DNA of 64,000 nt from Triglochin maritima (GCA_963682175.1 OY821777.1:3117501-3181500); one strand, 5' to 3'; shown: positions 43,179 to 53,232, counted from the stretch's first letter. Notes: a model not told the origin generated them from the letters alone. Made by a program: numbers and translations.

Positions 43179-45872
43179 ATGTCTCGGAGGCCAGGGAAGC
43201 AGCCAGCAGTTCCCCCGGTGTACCCGTATGAGGTAACATTACGTTATTTATTTGTTTTTTAAAATAAAAAAAAAAAAAAAATGCGTCGGCGTCCGAGGGA
43301 GACGCCCCCCGCATGGGGCGGGCGTCCGAGGAAGCCGCTCCCCCCATAGGGGGAGCGGCTTCCGAGGACGCCCGACCCATGCGGGGGGCGTCTCCCTCGG
43401 ACGCCGACCCGAAGCGGGAGACGTCTGCGGAAGACGTCTCCCCGATGGGGGAGACGTCTTCCGAAGACGTCTCCCCGTAGGAGGAGGCGTCTCCGACAGA
43501 CGCCTCCACCTTGCGGGAGGCGTCTGTCGCAGACGCCTCCTCCTTTTTTGTTTTTTTAATTAATAAATATCATAATTACTTTAATAAATAGTGATAAATC
43601 AAAAAAATTAATTTAACAAATTCTTATTAAGTTTAACATTTGTGATATTTAGTTTTAACAAATTTTGATTTAGTTTAACAATTGTTTTAATTTAGTTTAA
43701 CAAATTTTGATTTAGTTTAACAATTTTGATAATTAAGTTTAACAAATTTTGATTTAGTTTAACAATTTTGATAAATATGATAATTTAGTTTAACAAATTT
43801 AACAAATTTGTATTTAAAATTTCAATAAATAGTCATCGGGTCACAGTGGAGGGAGAGGCAAGTCGATACCATTACACGCCTTCCGTTCTTTAGAGGATGA
43901 TTCAGCACCGCGTCATCCACGTAGACGGGGGATATCTGCTTCGGTCAGGAGGGAGAGGGAGGCATTACGTCGTCGTGAGGAGGAGGATGATTCCTTCGAT
44001 GATGAGCATGTGGATAGTTTTGACGACGAGAGCGACGATGATGGCCCGTATGATGTGCGGCCGGAGGTGGAGAGGCAGGGGGATTATAGCGGAGGACGTG
44101 GTCGAGCGGGTACTTCTACTTCCGCCGGATGGATGGTGCGGAAGGGTAGGGGTGGGAGGTTTACGACCGGGGATTCGAGCTCGTGCACTGTTGATCCCCG
44201 CGCTCAGAAGAAGAAGAGGGTCCAGGACGATTCTTGGATCGTGAGCAGTATGACGCCTGGTGGTCCTTTAGATGGGAGCGTCATTCCTAGTTTCTGGGGT
44301 CACATTGCTAGACGGATCTGGGACGGAGAGGATCGGAAGGTTCTGAAGTGCCAGAATCGGCACAGAGCCTGTACAGCACTACAGGGTTGGCGGTCTACAC
44401 TGAGTGCTGATATCAGAGAGGAGATTAGTGCCACGCATTTGGGGCACTTACCGTACAGCATGTTCCCTTATCTCGACATGCCTTTGATTTCGGCGTTTGT
44501 GGAGCGGTGGCAGCCTGACACCAACACTTTCCACATGCCTTTCGGAGAGATGACGATCATGCTTCACGATGTTTTCCAGATCCTGCGACTTCCTGTGGAT
44601 GGTCGTCTGGTTAGTGCTCAGGGGTCGACGTCTGAGCTGAGGTGTTATGTGGCAGAGTTGCTTGGTGTCACACCTGATGGTCTGGCGAGAGATACAGCTT
44701 TATGGAGTGGTGGTGGTGTCGGCATCGACTCCCTTGAGGACCTATGCAGACGGGCACGACCTCCGCGGGCCGATGATACACAGTTGACGGCGTACCTATT
44801 CTTGATGCTCGGAGCCGTCTTGTTTGTCGACAAGAGTGGTTGTCGGATCAGACCACGCGATCTACTGGAGGCTAGGGACCCGGAGACCGTTCGTGAGTAC
44901 TCGTGGGGGTCAGCGACGTTGGCATACCTGTACCGGCAGCTTGGGATAGCTAGCCGTGCGGATTGTTCTGGGATTGCAGGTTGTCTTACGCTGCTGCAGG
45001 CGTGGATATACGAGTACTTTCCTGCATTCCGCCCGCATCGTGAGCGGAAGATTATCGACGAGGGTCATCCACGTTCGGGTATGTGGGTTGTCCGGAGCGA
45101 GGACAAGAGCGATGGACGATTGCGTTCCATCCGCGCACGGCTAGATCAGATGACTGCATCAGAGGTATCAAACTTTACACCATTTATTTAATTTTAAGAT
45201 GTATTATTATTAATGTGTTAAACTTTAGGTGGAGTGGTTACCCTATGGTCCTGACCCAGCAGCGGATGTCCCGAGGACTTTATTGATGGGTCTTATTCGT
45301 TATCGGGATATCATAGAGCCTTATATGCCCGATCGGGTCTTGCGTCAGTTAGGATATGTTCAGGTGATCCCGGTTGACATTCCGACACCAGAGCATGCGG
45401 TGCGGTCTGCGACAGCAGCGACGTACGACGTCAGGTTCCCCGCTTCTACAGCGGAATCGACTTGGCGGACATTTCCGAGATCATGCCGATTGTTCCTTGG
45501 CGACTTCAGACGTAGTCGCGACCCCTCCGAGTGTGATGCACGTTATCTTGATTGGTTCGGTAGTTACTCACATCCTATCATCGTCCGTGGTGCCTCCCGG
45601 AGAGCAGATCGACCACCAGATAGGACGTGTGGCGATCTGGTAATTTTTTCATTTTATCTAAATTTATTTGTACCGTATAATTTGTTAATGTACGCTAATG
45701 TTAATGTTATGTGCAGTGGATGGGTAAGATGATACGGGCTGTAGACCCAATCTTGCAGATGAGGGATGAGCTGCCAGACGATGCCAGAGCTGCATGCGGA
45801 GATGTGGATCAGATCATACAGTCATGGCATACTCAGTTAGGCATCTCCGACCATGATTCGGATGATGAGTAG
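43179..45872 (+). CDS. Plant mobile domain (MAIN-like) protein of MULE B
   Basis: Exons 43179-43232, 43833-45164, 45229-45639 and 45717-45872 join without frame loss (all phase 0) into a 650-residue protein. Exon 1 codes MSRRPGKQPAVPPVYPYE. Residues about 19-110 are basic and then acidic (DDESDDD). The mobile domain starts near 120 (FWGHIARRIWDGEDRK) and includes VERWQPDTNTFHMPFGEMT and LHDVFQILRLPVDG, the core of the PF10536 type. The tail ends in an acidic DSDDE. Host relatives (MAIN and MAIN-like proteins) act in genome maintenance and transposon silencing. What the transposon copy does is not known. There are no stops or frameshifts, in contrast to copy C. Confidence 0.85.
43288..43545. 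repeat. Left 33-bp palindrome array of MULE B (8 units)
   Basis: Eight GC-rich units begin GGCGTC or GACGTC every 33 bp. Within units the sequence pairs with itself (for example GGAAGACGTCTCCCC with GGGGAGACGTCTTCC). Units 1-4 form a larger palindrome whose outer arms begin GGCGTCCGAGGGAGACGC and match over about 30 bp. The array lies wholly within intron 1 of the mobile-domain gene. Confidence 0.9.
43556..43832. repeat. A+T-rich repeats in intron 1
   Basis: Repeated TTTAGTTTAACAAATTTTGA and TTGATAAATATGATAATT type units fill the rest of intron 1 up to the acceptor AATAG. Copy C has a shorter version (60180-60410). The sharp change from a very GC-rich array to a very A+T-rich tract is striking. 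Confidence 0.6.
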
Positions 45873-46232
45873 GCTGATCTGTTGTACCGTACTCTTAGTA
45901 TTTGCATTTATATTTGTTTATCTGTTGTACGCTTAGTATTTGTGTTTGCTTATCTGTGGTACGCTTAGTATTTGCATTTATATTTGTTTATCTGTTGTAC
46001 GCTTATTATTTATTATTTGTGTTTGTGTTTGCGAACATGTCGTACGCTTATTGTTTGTATTTGTGTTTTGCTTATCTGTTGTACCCTTATTATTTGTATT
46101 TGTGTTTGATAACCTTTCGTACTATTATATATAATGCAAATAAAGCAAACATATCAAAACATATTACATAATAAAGCAACACTATATAATGTACAAACAT
46201 ATCAAAACATATTACATAATTATACAAACATA
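45873..46232. repeat. Spacer between the convergent MULE genes
   Basis: Tandem variants of TGTACGCTTAGTATTTG-type sequence (45890-46120) are followed by three copies of AAACATATCAAAACATATTAC-type sequence (46150-46250, overlapping the OTU stop region). It probably holds both polyadenylation regions. No gene is visible. Confidence 0.6.
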
Positions 46233-46851
46233 TCAAAACATATTACATAATTGTTGCCAATATGCTATCCTATGTTGGTACTCCAGCTCCCATCCAATAA
46301 CACTCTCATCTCGTATTTGATACCACAGAGTCGCTATAGGAGGTACGGGGAATCCCTCATTCAATTCCAAACGAATGTAATGAGCGTAACTCCCTAAATG
46401 AGCAATAATCAACTCTCTGCACGGTCTCGTCACGGTAGGCGGACTCTCCCAAGGTAGAACTGTAAGACATGGGTACAACGAACCATCATTTCCGAGAGAG
46501 AAGAACATAACTACACACTTGTAAAAATTTGCAATGGGAAACAAGTCCGTCCACGTCTCCATATAGTGATTCTCGCCACAAGGTCCCCCGCCCCAATTAA
46601 TCCGGTGACGAGCCTCCGCCACACCGTCGTAGTATACGTGCTCATAAAAGATGGGTTCGCAGCTATCTCATTTGAAATCGAACGACGGGCGAGTTGCCAA
46701 TTGTCTTCACCACCGTGGAAAACATCGGCGACACATCGAAATCCACAGTTTCCATCAGCACGTACATCATTCCACTGGTGTAGGAATGGCATAATGATTC
46801 CTGGAATTCTATCTCCATATGGGAAGTCGTCTACGTCAGCCCGCCCAGTCA
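46233..46851 (-). pseudogene. OTU cysteine-protease exon of MULE B, frameshifted
   Basis: The acceptor TTGTAG|TG at 46851 joins in phase to the transposase exon. The exon reads VTGRADVDDFPY and then WNDVRADGNCGFRCVADVF, which contains the OTU Asp-Gly-Asn-Cys nucleophile motif. It ends with the likely His motif GSYAHYIRLEL. Near 46647 the A-run has four bases where copy C has five, which shifts the frame after EIAANPSF. The frame is regained by the separate reading MAEARHRINWGGG (from 46622). The exon is 619 nt against 620 in copy C. OTU enzymes cleave ubiquitin or related chains. This copy could not make the full domain. Confidence 0.85.
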
Positions 46852-46955
46852 CTACAATATGAACAAAAAATACAGTTAGATATAATAACAAAATATACAT
46901 ATTTACTGAAATAAATAACAAAATTATAATAATAATAAATGTAAGGATGGTATAC

Positions 46956-49364
46956 CTGATCCTCCTCTCACTGACGAAGAACCAGAAGATCGACCACGAC
47001 CTTTGCTTCCACTACCGGAAGAACGACCACGACCTCTACTCCCACTACCTGAAGATCGACCACTACCTCGCTCTGCATACTCAAACGCACTAGGGTCCCG
47101 TCGTGTCGACTTTCCCCTTGGTCGACCTCGTAGCTTTGTTTTTACTGCAGGCTCTTTCAAATTCGAATGTTCGGGGTGTAGCTGCTCGAATAAAACCCGA
47201 GAGGCAGATCGAATTACGGTAGGGTCACTTCCTGCAATCTCATCAACCAGACTGCGAAAATGTTCGGCGTCTTGAGCTGCCTGAGACACAAACTCTGCGT
47301 TCCCGGCTCCTTCCCCAATGACAAGTGTCCTCCAGAACGAATGAATCTGCTCTAAGTAAATTCCGTTTTCTGATTCAAGACATCCACGGATGGTACATGC
47401 GCAAGGTATCCCATGAGAAGTCAGAAAAGCGCACTCGCAACGATATTCAACTTCATCATCTAACTGTTGCATTCTCTTCACCTCCTGACTCATCAACTGC
47501 AAACAGTGATGCGAAACTCTACCATTTATGTGACGATATAGAGCATGTCCGAAATTAGTCAAATTTCGCCGTCTCGAGTCTTCAAGAAAGTTTCGAATAT
47601 TCGTCAGCTGCATTTCAGTAGCCGCGTTGACGCGCTCGAAAAGAGTGTCCAGAGCTGCAGTCGATGTAGAAATCCACTCTTTTAGAGCCGAATGAGCACT
47701 TTCGACCCTACAATTCGTGGTGTTCCCAAAATGAAGGACTTTGTTCGTCCAATTCAGCACAAACTTTTCTTTATGCACCAACCACGTGGTGTCCAGATAC
47801 TCCGTGATAGCCGGCCACGATCTATACAAATCTTTCAGAGCATACACAGCTCTATCATACTCGGCTTCTGAAGTAGAAAGCATGATCTTCCTCCATCTTC
47901 CACGCCTCAAAGTCTCTGCCATCTCCTTATTCTTGCCGAATACGTGGTATGCGTAATTCAATACGTCTTTGTTGATGTGCCATGTGCAGAGTAAATGAGC
48001 AGAGTCAGGAAAAACCTCTCTCACTGGTCGCATAAGGCCTAACTCCCGGTCTGTTATTATTGCAGTCGGGCTGACAGTCCCCAATAACAGATCTCTCAAT
48101 TTCTCCATCACCCACAAATAACTGGAGTAAGATTCATCCATCAAAATCGCATATCCAATAAGGAAATTCATGTTTGCTGGTGTGACCCCAATCATTTCGA
48201 ACAAAGGCATCTTATACTTGTTCGTCTTGTAAGTCGAATCCATGCAGATAACGAAAGGATATGTCCGCAACAACTGGACTGACGTCGGATGTGCCAAAAA
48301 AGCGTGAGTTACGACATCAGTTTCTGGATCCGCCATAATCCAATGTAAGTACTCACACTGCACTGCTTGGTAGAGAAACTGCTGGACGGGATTCCGATCT
48401 TCAGATTTTGTCCTCCTCATGTAATCTCTGAAATTATAAATATGCCTTTGATTTGGATTGTCCTCCGGGAATTTTTCTTTTACTGCCTTCAAGATGTTCC
48501 GTGGTTTTGCTTGCGCCTCTGTCATATCACGAACAATCTTCTTCGCCCCAGAACTTAGACCACTAATTTGACGATGACCCTCTGGATAAACTGCCAGTCT
48601 GTGGTTGTGATGTCCGTGAGCACTATTATAAACCACAACCCATCCATCACGATCTCGTCGCTCCACCACTTTTATTAAGAAACGGCAACCGCAACCCTTT
48701 CTTTTGGTGTTTCTTCGAAGTGCAGTATCCATATCCCGAGACTCCATTTGATTTCGCCGGTCGCATCTCAAATAACAATCCATCCGACTATCTGATCTTG
48801 TTTTGTACGACGACACGACCAAAAAAAACCCAGCTCCGATAGCTACTTGTTTGGCCCATTTACATGCTTCATCGATTGTTTCAAAGATTTGTGTAGTTTG
48901 AAATAACTCACTGTAATCCACTCCATCACCACCGAAATCTGGAACCTACAAAAATATATTCAAAATTAAAAAAATAAAAAAATAAATTCGAAATTAAAAA
49001 AATTAAAAAATAAACTCGAAATTAAAAAAACAAAATCAAAATCAAAAAAAAAAGGCGTCTGTGTTAGACGCCTGCCCCATGGATGGGGCGTCTGTGTTAA
49101 ACGCCTTCCCCAACGGTAAGGCGTCTGCGTAGGACGCCTGACCGAAGGGAAGGGCGTCTACTACAGACGCCTTACCCATGGGGAGGACGTCTACATAAGA
49201 CGCCTCTCCCATTGTGTAGGCGTCTGAGTTAGACGCCTCGGCCATGGGGAGGGCGTCCTACGCAGACGCCCTCACCATGGGGGAGGCGTCTAATGCAGAC
49301 GCTCGGCCCAAAAATTTCCCCGCGCCAGGCTTACCTCACCCGATGCATCACCCTCGCCAGACAT
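46956..49364 (-). CDS. MULE transposase of copy B (FAR1 DNA-binding, MULE catalytic, SWIM, RG-rich tail)
   Basis: Exon 1 is 49364-49335 (MSGEGDASGE, donor GAG|GTAAGC) and exon 2 is 48945-46956, ending in phase 1 at TCAG|GTATACC, which joins the OTU exon. The transposase part has about 673 residues. Residues about 30-125 form a FAR1/GCM1-type zinc domain (DCYLRCDRR ... GCGCRFLIK ... GHHNHRLAVY). The catalytic domain spans about 210-400: Asp in VICMDSTYKTNKYKM, Asp in ITDRELGLMRPV, HINKDV, and Glu in RVESAHSALKEW. A SWIM-like finger follows (YRCECAFLTSHGIPCACT). The tail has an AT-hook-like RGRPRGK and RG/SG repeats. No stops are present, so it could be active. It runs convergently to the mobile-domain gene. 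Confidence 0.9.
49054..49310. repeat. Right 33-bp palindrome array of MULE B (8 units)
   Basis: Units begin at 49054, 49087, 49120, 49153, 49186, 49219, 49252 and 49285, each exactly 33 bp after the last. Each contains a 19-bp hairpin (GGCGTCT, five variable bases, AGACGCC) and a spacer of about 14 bp, often CCCCATGGGG-like. It lies wholly in intron 1 of the transposase gene. Confidence 0.92.
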
Positions 49365-49454
49365 TTTCGTGGTGTTTTTACTGATAAATTATGAATATAC
49401 AAGACCATAGGCCTTATTTATAGACACGGGACGATTTGGGTATTAAATATATTG

Positions 49455-49520
49455 TTAAGGGCAATTTGGTAATTTCAAGGGGCGATTTAAGTAGTTTTGG
49501 GGCGACGTTTAGTAGTTCCC
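49455..49520 (-). promoter_or_regulatory. MULE B right TIR
   Basis: In minus sense it starts GGGAACTACTAAACGTCG and continues like the left TIR. It ends at 49520, followed by AAAAATTAT. It probably contains the promoter and transposase-binding site for the transposase gene. Confidence 0.8.
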
Positions 49521-49529
49521 AAAAATTAT

Positions 49530-50291
49530 GAGGAAAAAAAATACTGATTTGATAAGTTGACATTCATTGATGAGTTGTGATTAAGAGAAAAATATTATTA
49601 AGAGAAAGGAAAAAAAAGTTGTAAAAGGAAAAAAATGTTGATTTGATAAGTTGACATTTATGAAAATGGTAAGACTGAAAATGATCTATCACTATCGATA
49701 CTCAAAGTCATTCTAGTCAGCATGTGCAATATATTCAACTCCTTCCCAGGTGGCAATTAATTTGATCAAGAAATTTCTTCCATGACGTGCAATAAATGGA
49801 ATCATGAGCGTGGACGAGGTTCATGAATCATTTTTGTTTTCATAAAACAAGTTTCTCATTTTTAAATGAAACGGATTAAAAGTCTTTTAAGGCAAATAAA
49901 TTTTATTTATTAAATGACTAATGTGGACATAAGCCAACGGATAGCTACAATACAGTCACATAAGGGAAAGTAGTGGGGTTATCATTATCTATTACGATAA
50001 TAAATCATGCAGAAAGCAATGAGTTAATTCTATGGGGTTGCTCTAATGGCGTGGCAAAAATTGGACAACAAATTCTCGAAGGCAGGAGTAGAGGGCCGGA
50101 TTGTCAGTTCAGAACGTAGTGACCTAAAGTGCCGCATCGGGAGTAAGATTGTGCCGCATTATGAATTCACGAGATGGGGACTTAGGTCTAAATTAATATG
50201 CAGTTGTTCTTAATTAGCTAGTTCTCCAAACCGACCAGAAATAAGCGAAGGTCTGTGTGCCAAAAGGAGGTCGTGTGGCCCGCCATATATA
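49530..50291. other. Intergenic spacer
   Basis: A+T-rich host sequence. A short direct repeat of TTGATTTGATAAGTTGACATT type occurs near 49545 and 49636. I see no gene or RNA here. Confidence 0.5.
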
Positions 50292-50300
50292 TATTAATAT

Positions 50301-50517
50301 AGGGTCAAACTCTAGTGAGCACAGGGCTCATCAAATTTAGATTAAGCCCCCTACAATCTCATCATTTGATCTTATTTACAGTTAATTTCACAATTCATTA
50401 ACATAACCGTTTTTTTCTTAATCTACTTTACAATTTGAAATGAGTGGTGGATATTATGGGGGTTTAATTTAGAAAAATTAAGCCCGGGGCTCACTAGAGA
50501 ATTCCTGTATTAATATA
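50301..50517. mobile_element. 217-bp MITE with a 9-bp target duplication
   Basis: The left end AGGGTCAAACTCTAGTGAGC pairs with the inverted right end CAGGAATTCTCTAGTGAGC. TATTAATAT flanks both sides (50292-50300, 50518-50526). The 9-bp duplication points to a Mutator-type origin. It has no coding capacity. Confidence 0.7.
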
Positions 50518-50557
50518 TATGTACGCACAGCACAAACGGATCGAAGGTTAAAACTTA

Positions 50558-52721
50558 GAGCACCCTTGACGGGTGCTCTTTGCCCGGGCACCCTCCCTTA
50601 ACGGGCGAGCCCAGGGCGAGGTGTCCTGGGCGGGAGGTCACGTGGCTTCCCCTATTCGTCCAATTTTTTTGTTTTGTTTTTGTTTTAAAAATAAAGATTA
50701 TTTATATATAATTAGGATAATATATTTAATTAGGTAAATGAAATTTAATTAATTAGGTATTACAAAATAATTGAAAAAATATTTTATAATTAATTAACAT
50801 TTTTTTGGATTTACTTAAAAATAAAAAACAAATTAAGTCTCGATCCAATCGTCTCGTCTTTAGTGAATAATGTGCGTACTGTAAGTCCTCGATGTTTGAG
50901 AAGTCTAAGTCTCGATCCAATCGTCTCATCTTTTGTGCGTCACGCGTGTACTATAGGTTACTTCTCACAACTATAAATGTACCCCTCCTGGTTGGTTTTC
51001 TCTCATTCATCTACGAACAATGTCTTCACCCGATAAGTCTTCTAGTTGGAAGTTTTCATCATCTTCAACATCAAATGACGAAGTTTACGACCAAGTGTTG
51101 AACTCCTTAACGGAGTATGTCTCCCAAGTGGTGGACCAACGTCCTAAGATGCGTAGAATGTGAACTTCGAACCCAGATAGAGATAGGGAGTTTGGTTACA
51201 ACCGTTTGATTGTCGATTATTTTTCTAACGACCTTGTTTATCCTGACAACATTTTCAGGAGAAGATTTAGGATGTGAAAACATGTATTTCTTCGCATTGT
51301 GAGTGTCATTGAGGCGTCTGATGTCTTCTTCCAACGTAATCCAGACGCCACCGGTAGGATGAGCATCTCTGGCCTGCAGAAATGTACCGCGGCGATTCGT
51401 ATGCTAGCGTACGGTGTTGCGGCTGATGAGGTGGACGAATACTTGAGGCTAAGCGAATCCACGACAAAAAACGCACTTGAGAAATTCTGCGATGGTGTAA
51501 TTAACAACTTCGGCGGTGAGTATCCCTGAAGACCTAATGCAAATGACCTAGCACGACTACTTCACGTTGGTGAGCAGCGTGGGTTCCCAGGCATGATGGG
51601 AAGTATCGATTGCATGCACTGGGTGTGGAAAAATTGTCATGTTGCTTGGAGGGGCCAATATCAAGGGCGTAGTGGCAATGTCACTCTTGTCCTCGAGGCA
51701 GTGACGTCGGCTGACTTGTGGATATGACACTCGTTTTTTGGCACACCAGGTTCATGCAACGACTTAAATGTCCTGCAACAATCTCTGGTTTTTGACGACG
51801 TAATGGAATGGCGAGCTCCACCTGTGAATTTTGAGGTAAACGGTTCTCGATATAATATGGGATATTATCTTACTGATGATATTTATCCAAAATGGGCAGC
51901 ATTCATTCCGTCCATCGTTCATCCACAAACACCGAATGACAGGTTATTTGCTGAACGACAAGAAGCAGCACGCAAAGATGTAGAACATGCATTTGGAGTC
52001 TTGCAAACGCGATTCGCGATAGTGAAGAAGTCATCTCTTGCATGGAGTAAGATTGTACTTTACAAAATAATGACAACTTGCATTGTAATGCATAATATGA
52101 TAGTGGAGGATGAACGTGATTCCTTCGGTAATTTTGGAGATTGGAACGAATTTGTTCAGGATCAACCTGGAAATTCCGTGAACGACGCGGATCGGTATTC
52201 CACTGACCGTGTATTGGATATTACCAGGTACTTGAGAATGAGAGATCAAGTGCGTGATCGCACCACACATTTGAACCTTCAAGCCGATTTGGTCGACAAT
52301 ATATGACAACGCTTTGGAGGAAATGCGTCTTGATGTATTTGAAGTTTAGTATTTAAGCATGTATTTTTAGTTTTAGTTTCTAAATTTCCGGTTAATGTAC
52401 TATGTAATGTGGTTTTCTAAATTTTAATAATATTTTCGTATTTATTAATTAAATGTTAATTAATAACGAATAAATTGTTGATATTAAATAATTACGATAA
52501 TGATTATTAATATATTTTGTTGATTGTTGAAAAAGTTCTGGAGAGAAGAATAAAAATAATGACGTGACAACAAATACTGTAGCGTGACTGAGTGGATTGA
52601 GTAATGGTTAAGGATTTTGTAAGGGGGTTGGTTTGTGCTGACGTGGCAGAAAGAGAAGCTGACGTGGCTGAGAGAGAAAGCAGGGCGTCCGAGAACTGAC
52701 TGGGCACCGTTAATAATGCTC
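50558..52721 (+). mobile_element. PIF/Harbinger DNA transposon (2164 bp, defective)
   Basis: The left end GAGCACCCTTGACGGGTGCTC pairs with the inverted right end GAGCATTATTAACGGTGCCC. A TTA duplication flanks it (50555-50557, 52722-52724), the diagnostic 3-bp TSD. It carries one transposase gene and no second Myb-like gene. Subterminal CG-rich repeats (GGGCGAGCCCAGGGCGAGG) lie at 50600-50630. Confidence 0.85.
51020..52306 (+). pseudogene. Harbinger (HARBI1-like) transposase with four in-frame TGA stops
   Basis: A single frame runs from ATG at 51020 (MSSPDKSSSW) to TGA at 52304 (428 codons). It is interrupted only by TGA at 51161, 51275, 51527 and 51725 and has no frameshift. Typical parts are the helix-rich N-terminal region, MMGSIDCMHWVWKNC with the first Asp, TSADLWI, GSCNDLNVL with the second Asp, YYLTDDIYPKW, and RKDVEHAFGVLQTRFAIV with the catalytic Glu. 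By family comparison from memory, the first three stops replace Arg (CGA) codons and the fourth replaces Trp (TGG). All fit C-to-T decay of methylated DNA. The gene cannot make a full transposase. Confidence 0.9.
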
Positions 52722-52884
52722 TTAATACAACCATATTTGTTGTCTCCAACCCTACCCTAATCACTACTTCCTTAAACCACACAATCCACCCTCACGGCCT
52801 AATGACTTTCCTAAACAAGTTCACCCCAAAACATCATCAGTACTCCAAACAACTTCACACCTCTCTCTCTCTCTCTCTACGTTA

Positions 52885-53232
52885 ATGTCCACCATCTCGT
52901 CCGACCTATCGCCATCATCGTCTCCTCCGCCCTCCTCCTCCTCATCGCCTACTTAGCCTTCTGGTCCCTCCGCCGTCACCACCCTCCCCGACCAAGACTC
53001 CGTCAAACAGCTAGAAGCCATTCCGACCACCTCCTACGTGGGACCCATGACGACGCCATCCACGCCGGAGACCTGCCCGGTGTGTTTTGGGGAGTACGTG
53101 CATGGGGATGAGATCAGGGTTTTGCCGCCATGCAAGCACGTGTTACACAAGGCCTGCGTTGACCGGTGGTTGACTTGTAAGTCCACGTCTTGTCCCATGT
53201 GTAGGGTGAGGGTTGTAAGGCGTGAGGAGTAG
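52885..53232 (+). pseudogene. RING-H2 finger gene of ATL type, frameshifted or split
   Basis: The frame 53038-53232 ends with a RING-H2 domain: CPVCFGEY, 14 residues, CKHVLHKAC, then CPMC. It has both His ligands and WL before the last pair, then a stop after RREE. Upstream in this frame lie SVKQLEAIPTTSYVG and a TAG at 52954. In a neighbouring frame (52881 onward) a hydrophobic helix (AIIVSSALLLLIAYLAF) followed by SLRRHH fits the membrane helix of ATL ubiquitin ligases. One base change in frame between 52954 and 53000 would join them. It may be a pseudogene, a sequence error or a soluble RING protein from a later start. The family adds ubiquitin to targets at membranes. Confidence 0.6.

Larger units (their letters stand above)
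43033..49520. mobile_element. MULE copy B, complete (6.5 kb, mobile-domain and transposase-OTU genes)
   Basis: The TIRs match over about 60 bp (shared cores CGCCCCAAAA and TACTTAAATCGCCCCTTG). They are flanked by a near-perfect 9-bp duplication: AAAAATTAC at 43024-43032 against AAAAATTAT at 49521-49529. Inside are two convergent genes: a mobile-domain protein (43179-45872, plus) and a transposase with a spliced OTU exon (49364-46233, minus). Both first introns hold 33-bp palindrome arrays. MULEs that carry plant mobile domain or OTU-type protease genes are known in plants. This copy combines both. Only the OTU exon is damaged. Confidence 0.9.

Noticed and set aside
45229..45732. An independent gene starting at 45229
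   Set aside because: It starts directly at an acceptor (TTTAG|GTGGAGTGG) in phase with the preceding exon and ends at a donor. It is exon 3 of the mobile-domain gene.
49054..49310. CRISPR array, because of regular 33-bp units with variable spacers
   Set aside because: This is eukaryotic DNA within an intron of a transposon gene. The unit is a short palindrome with partly conserved spacers, there are no cas genes, and the same array appears inverted at the other end of the element.
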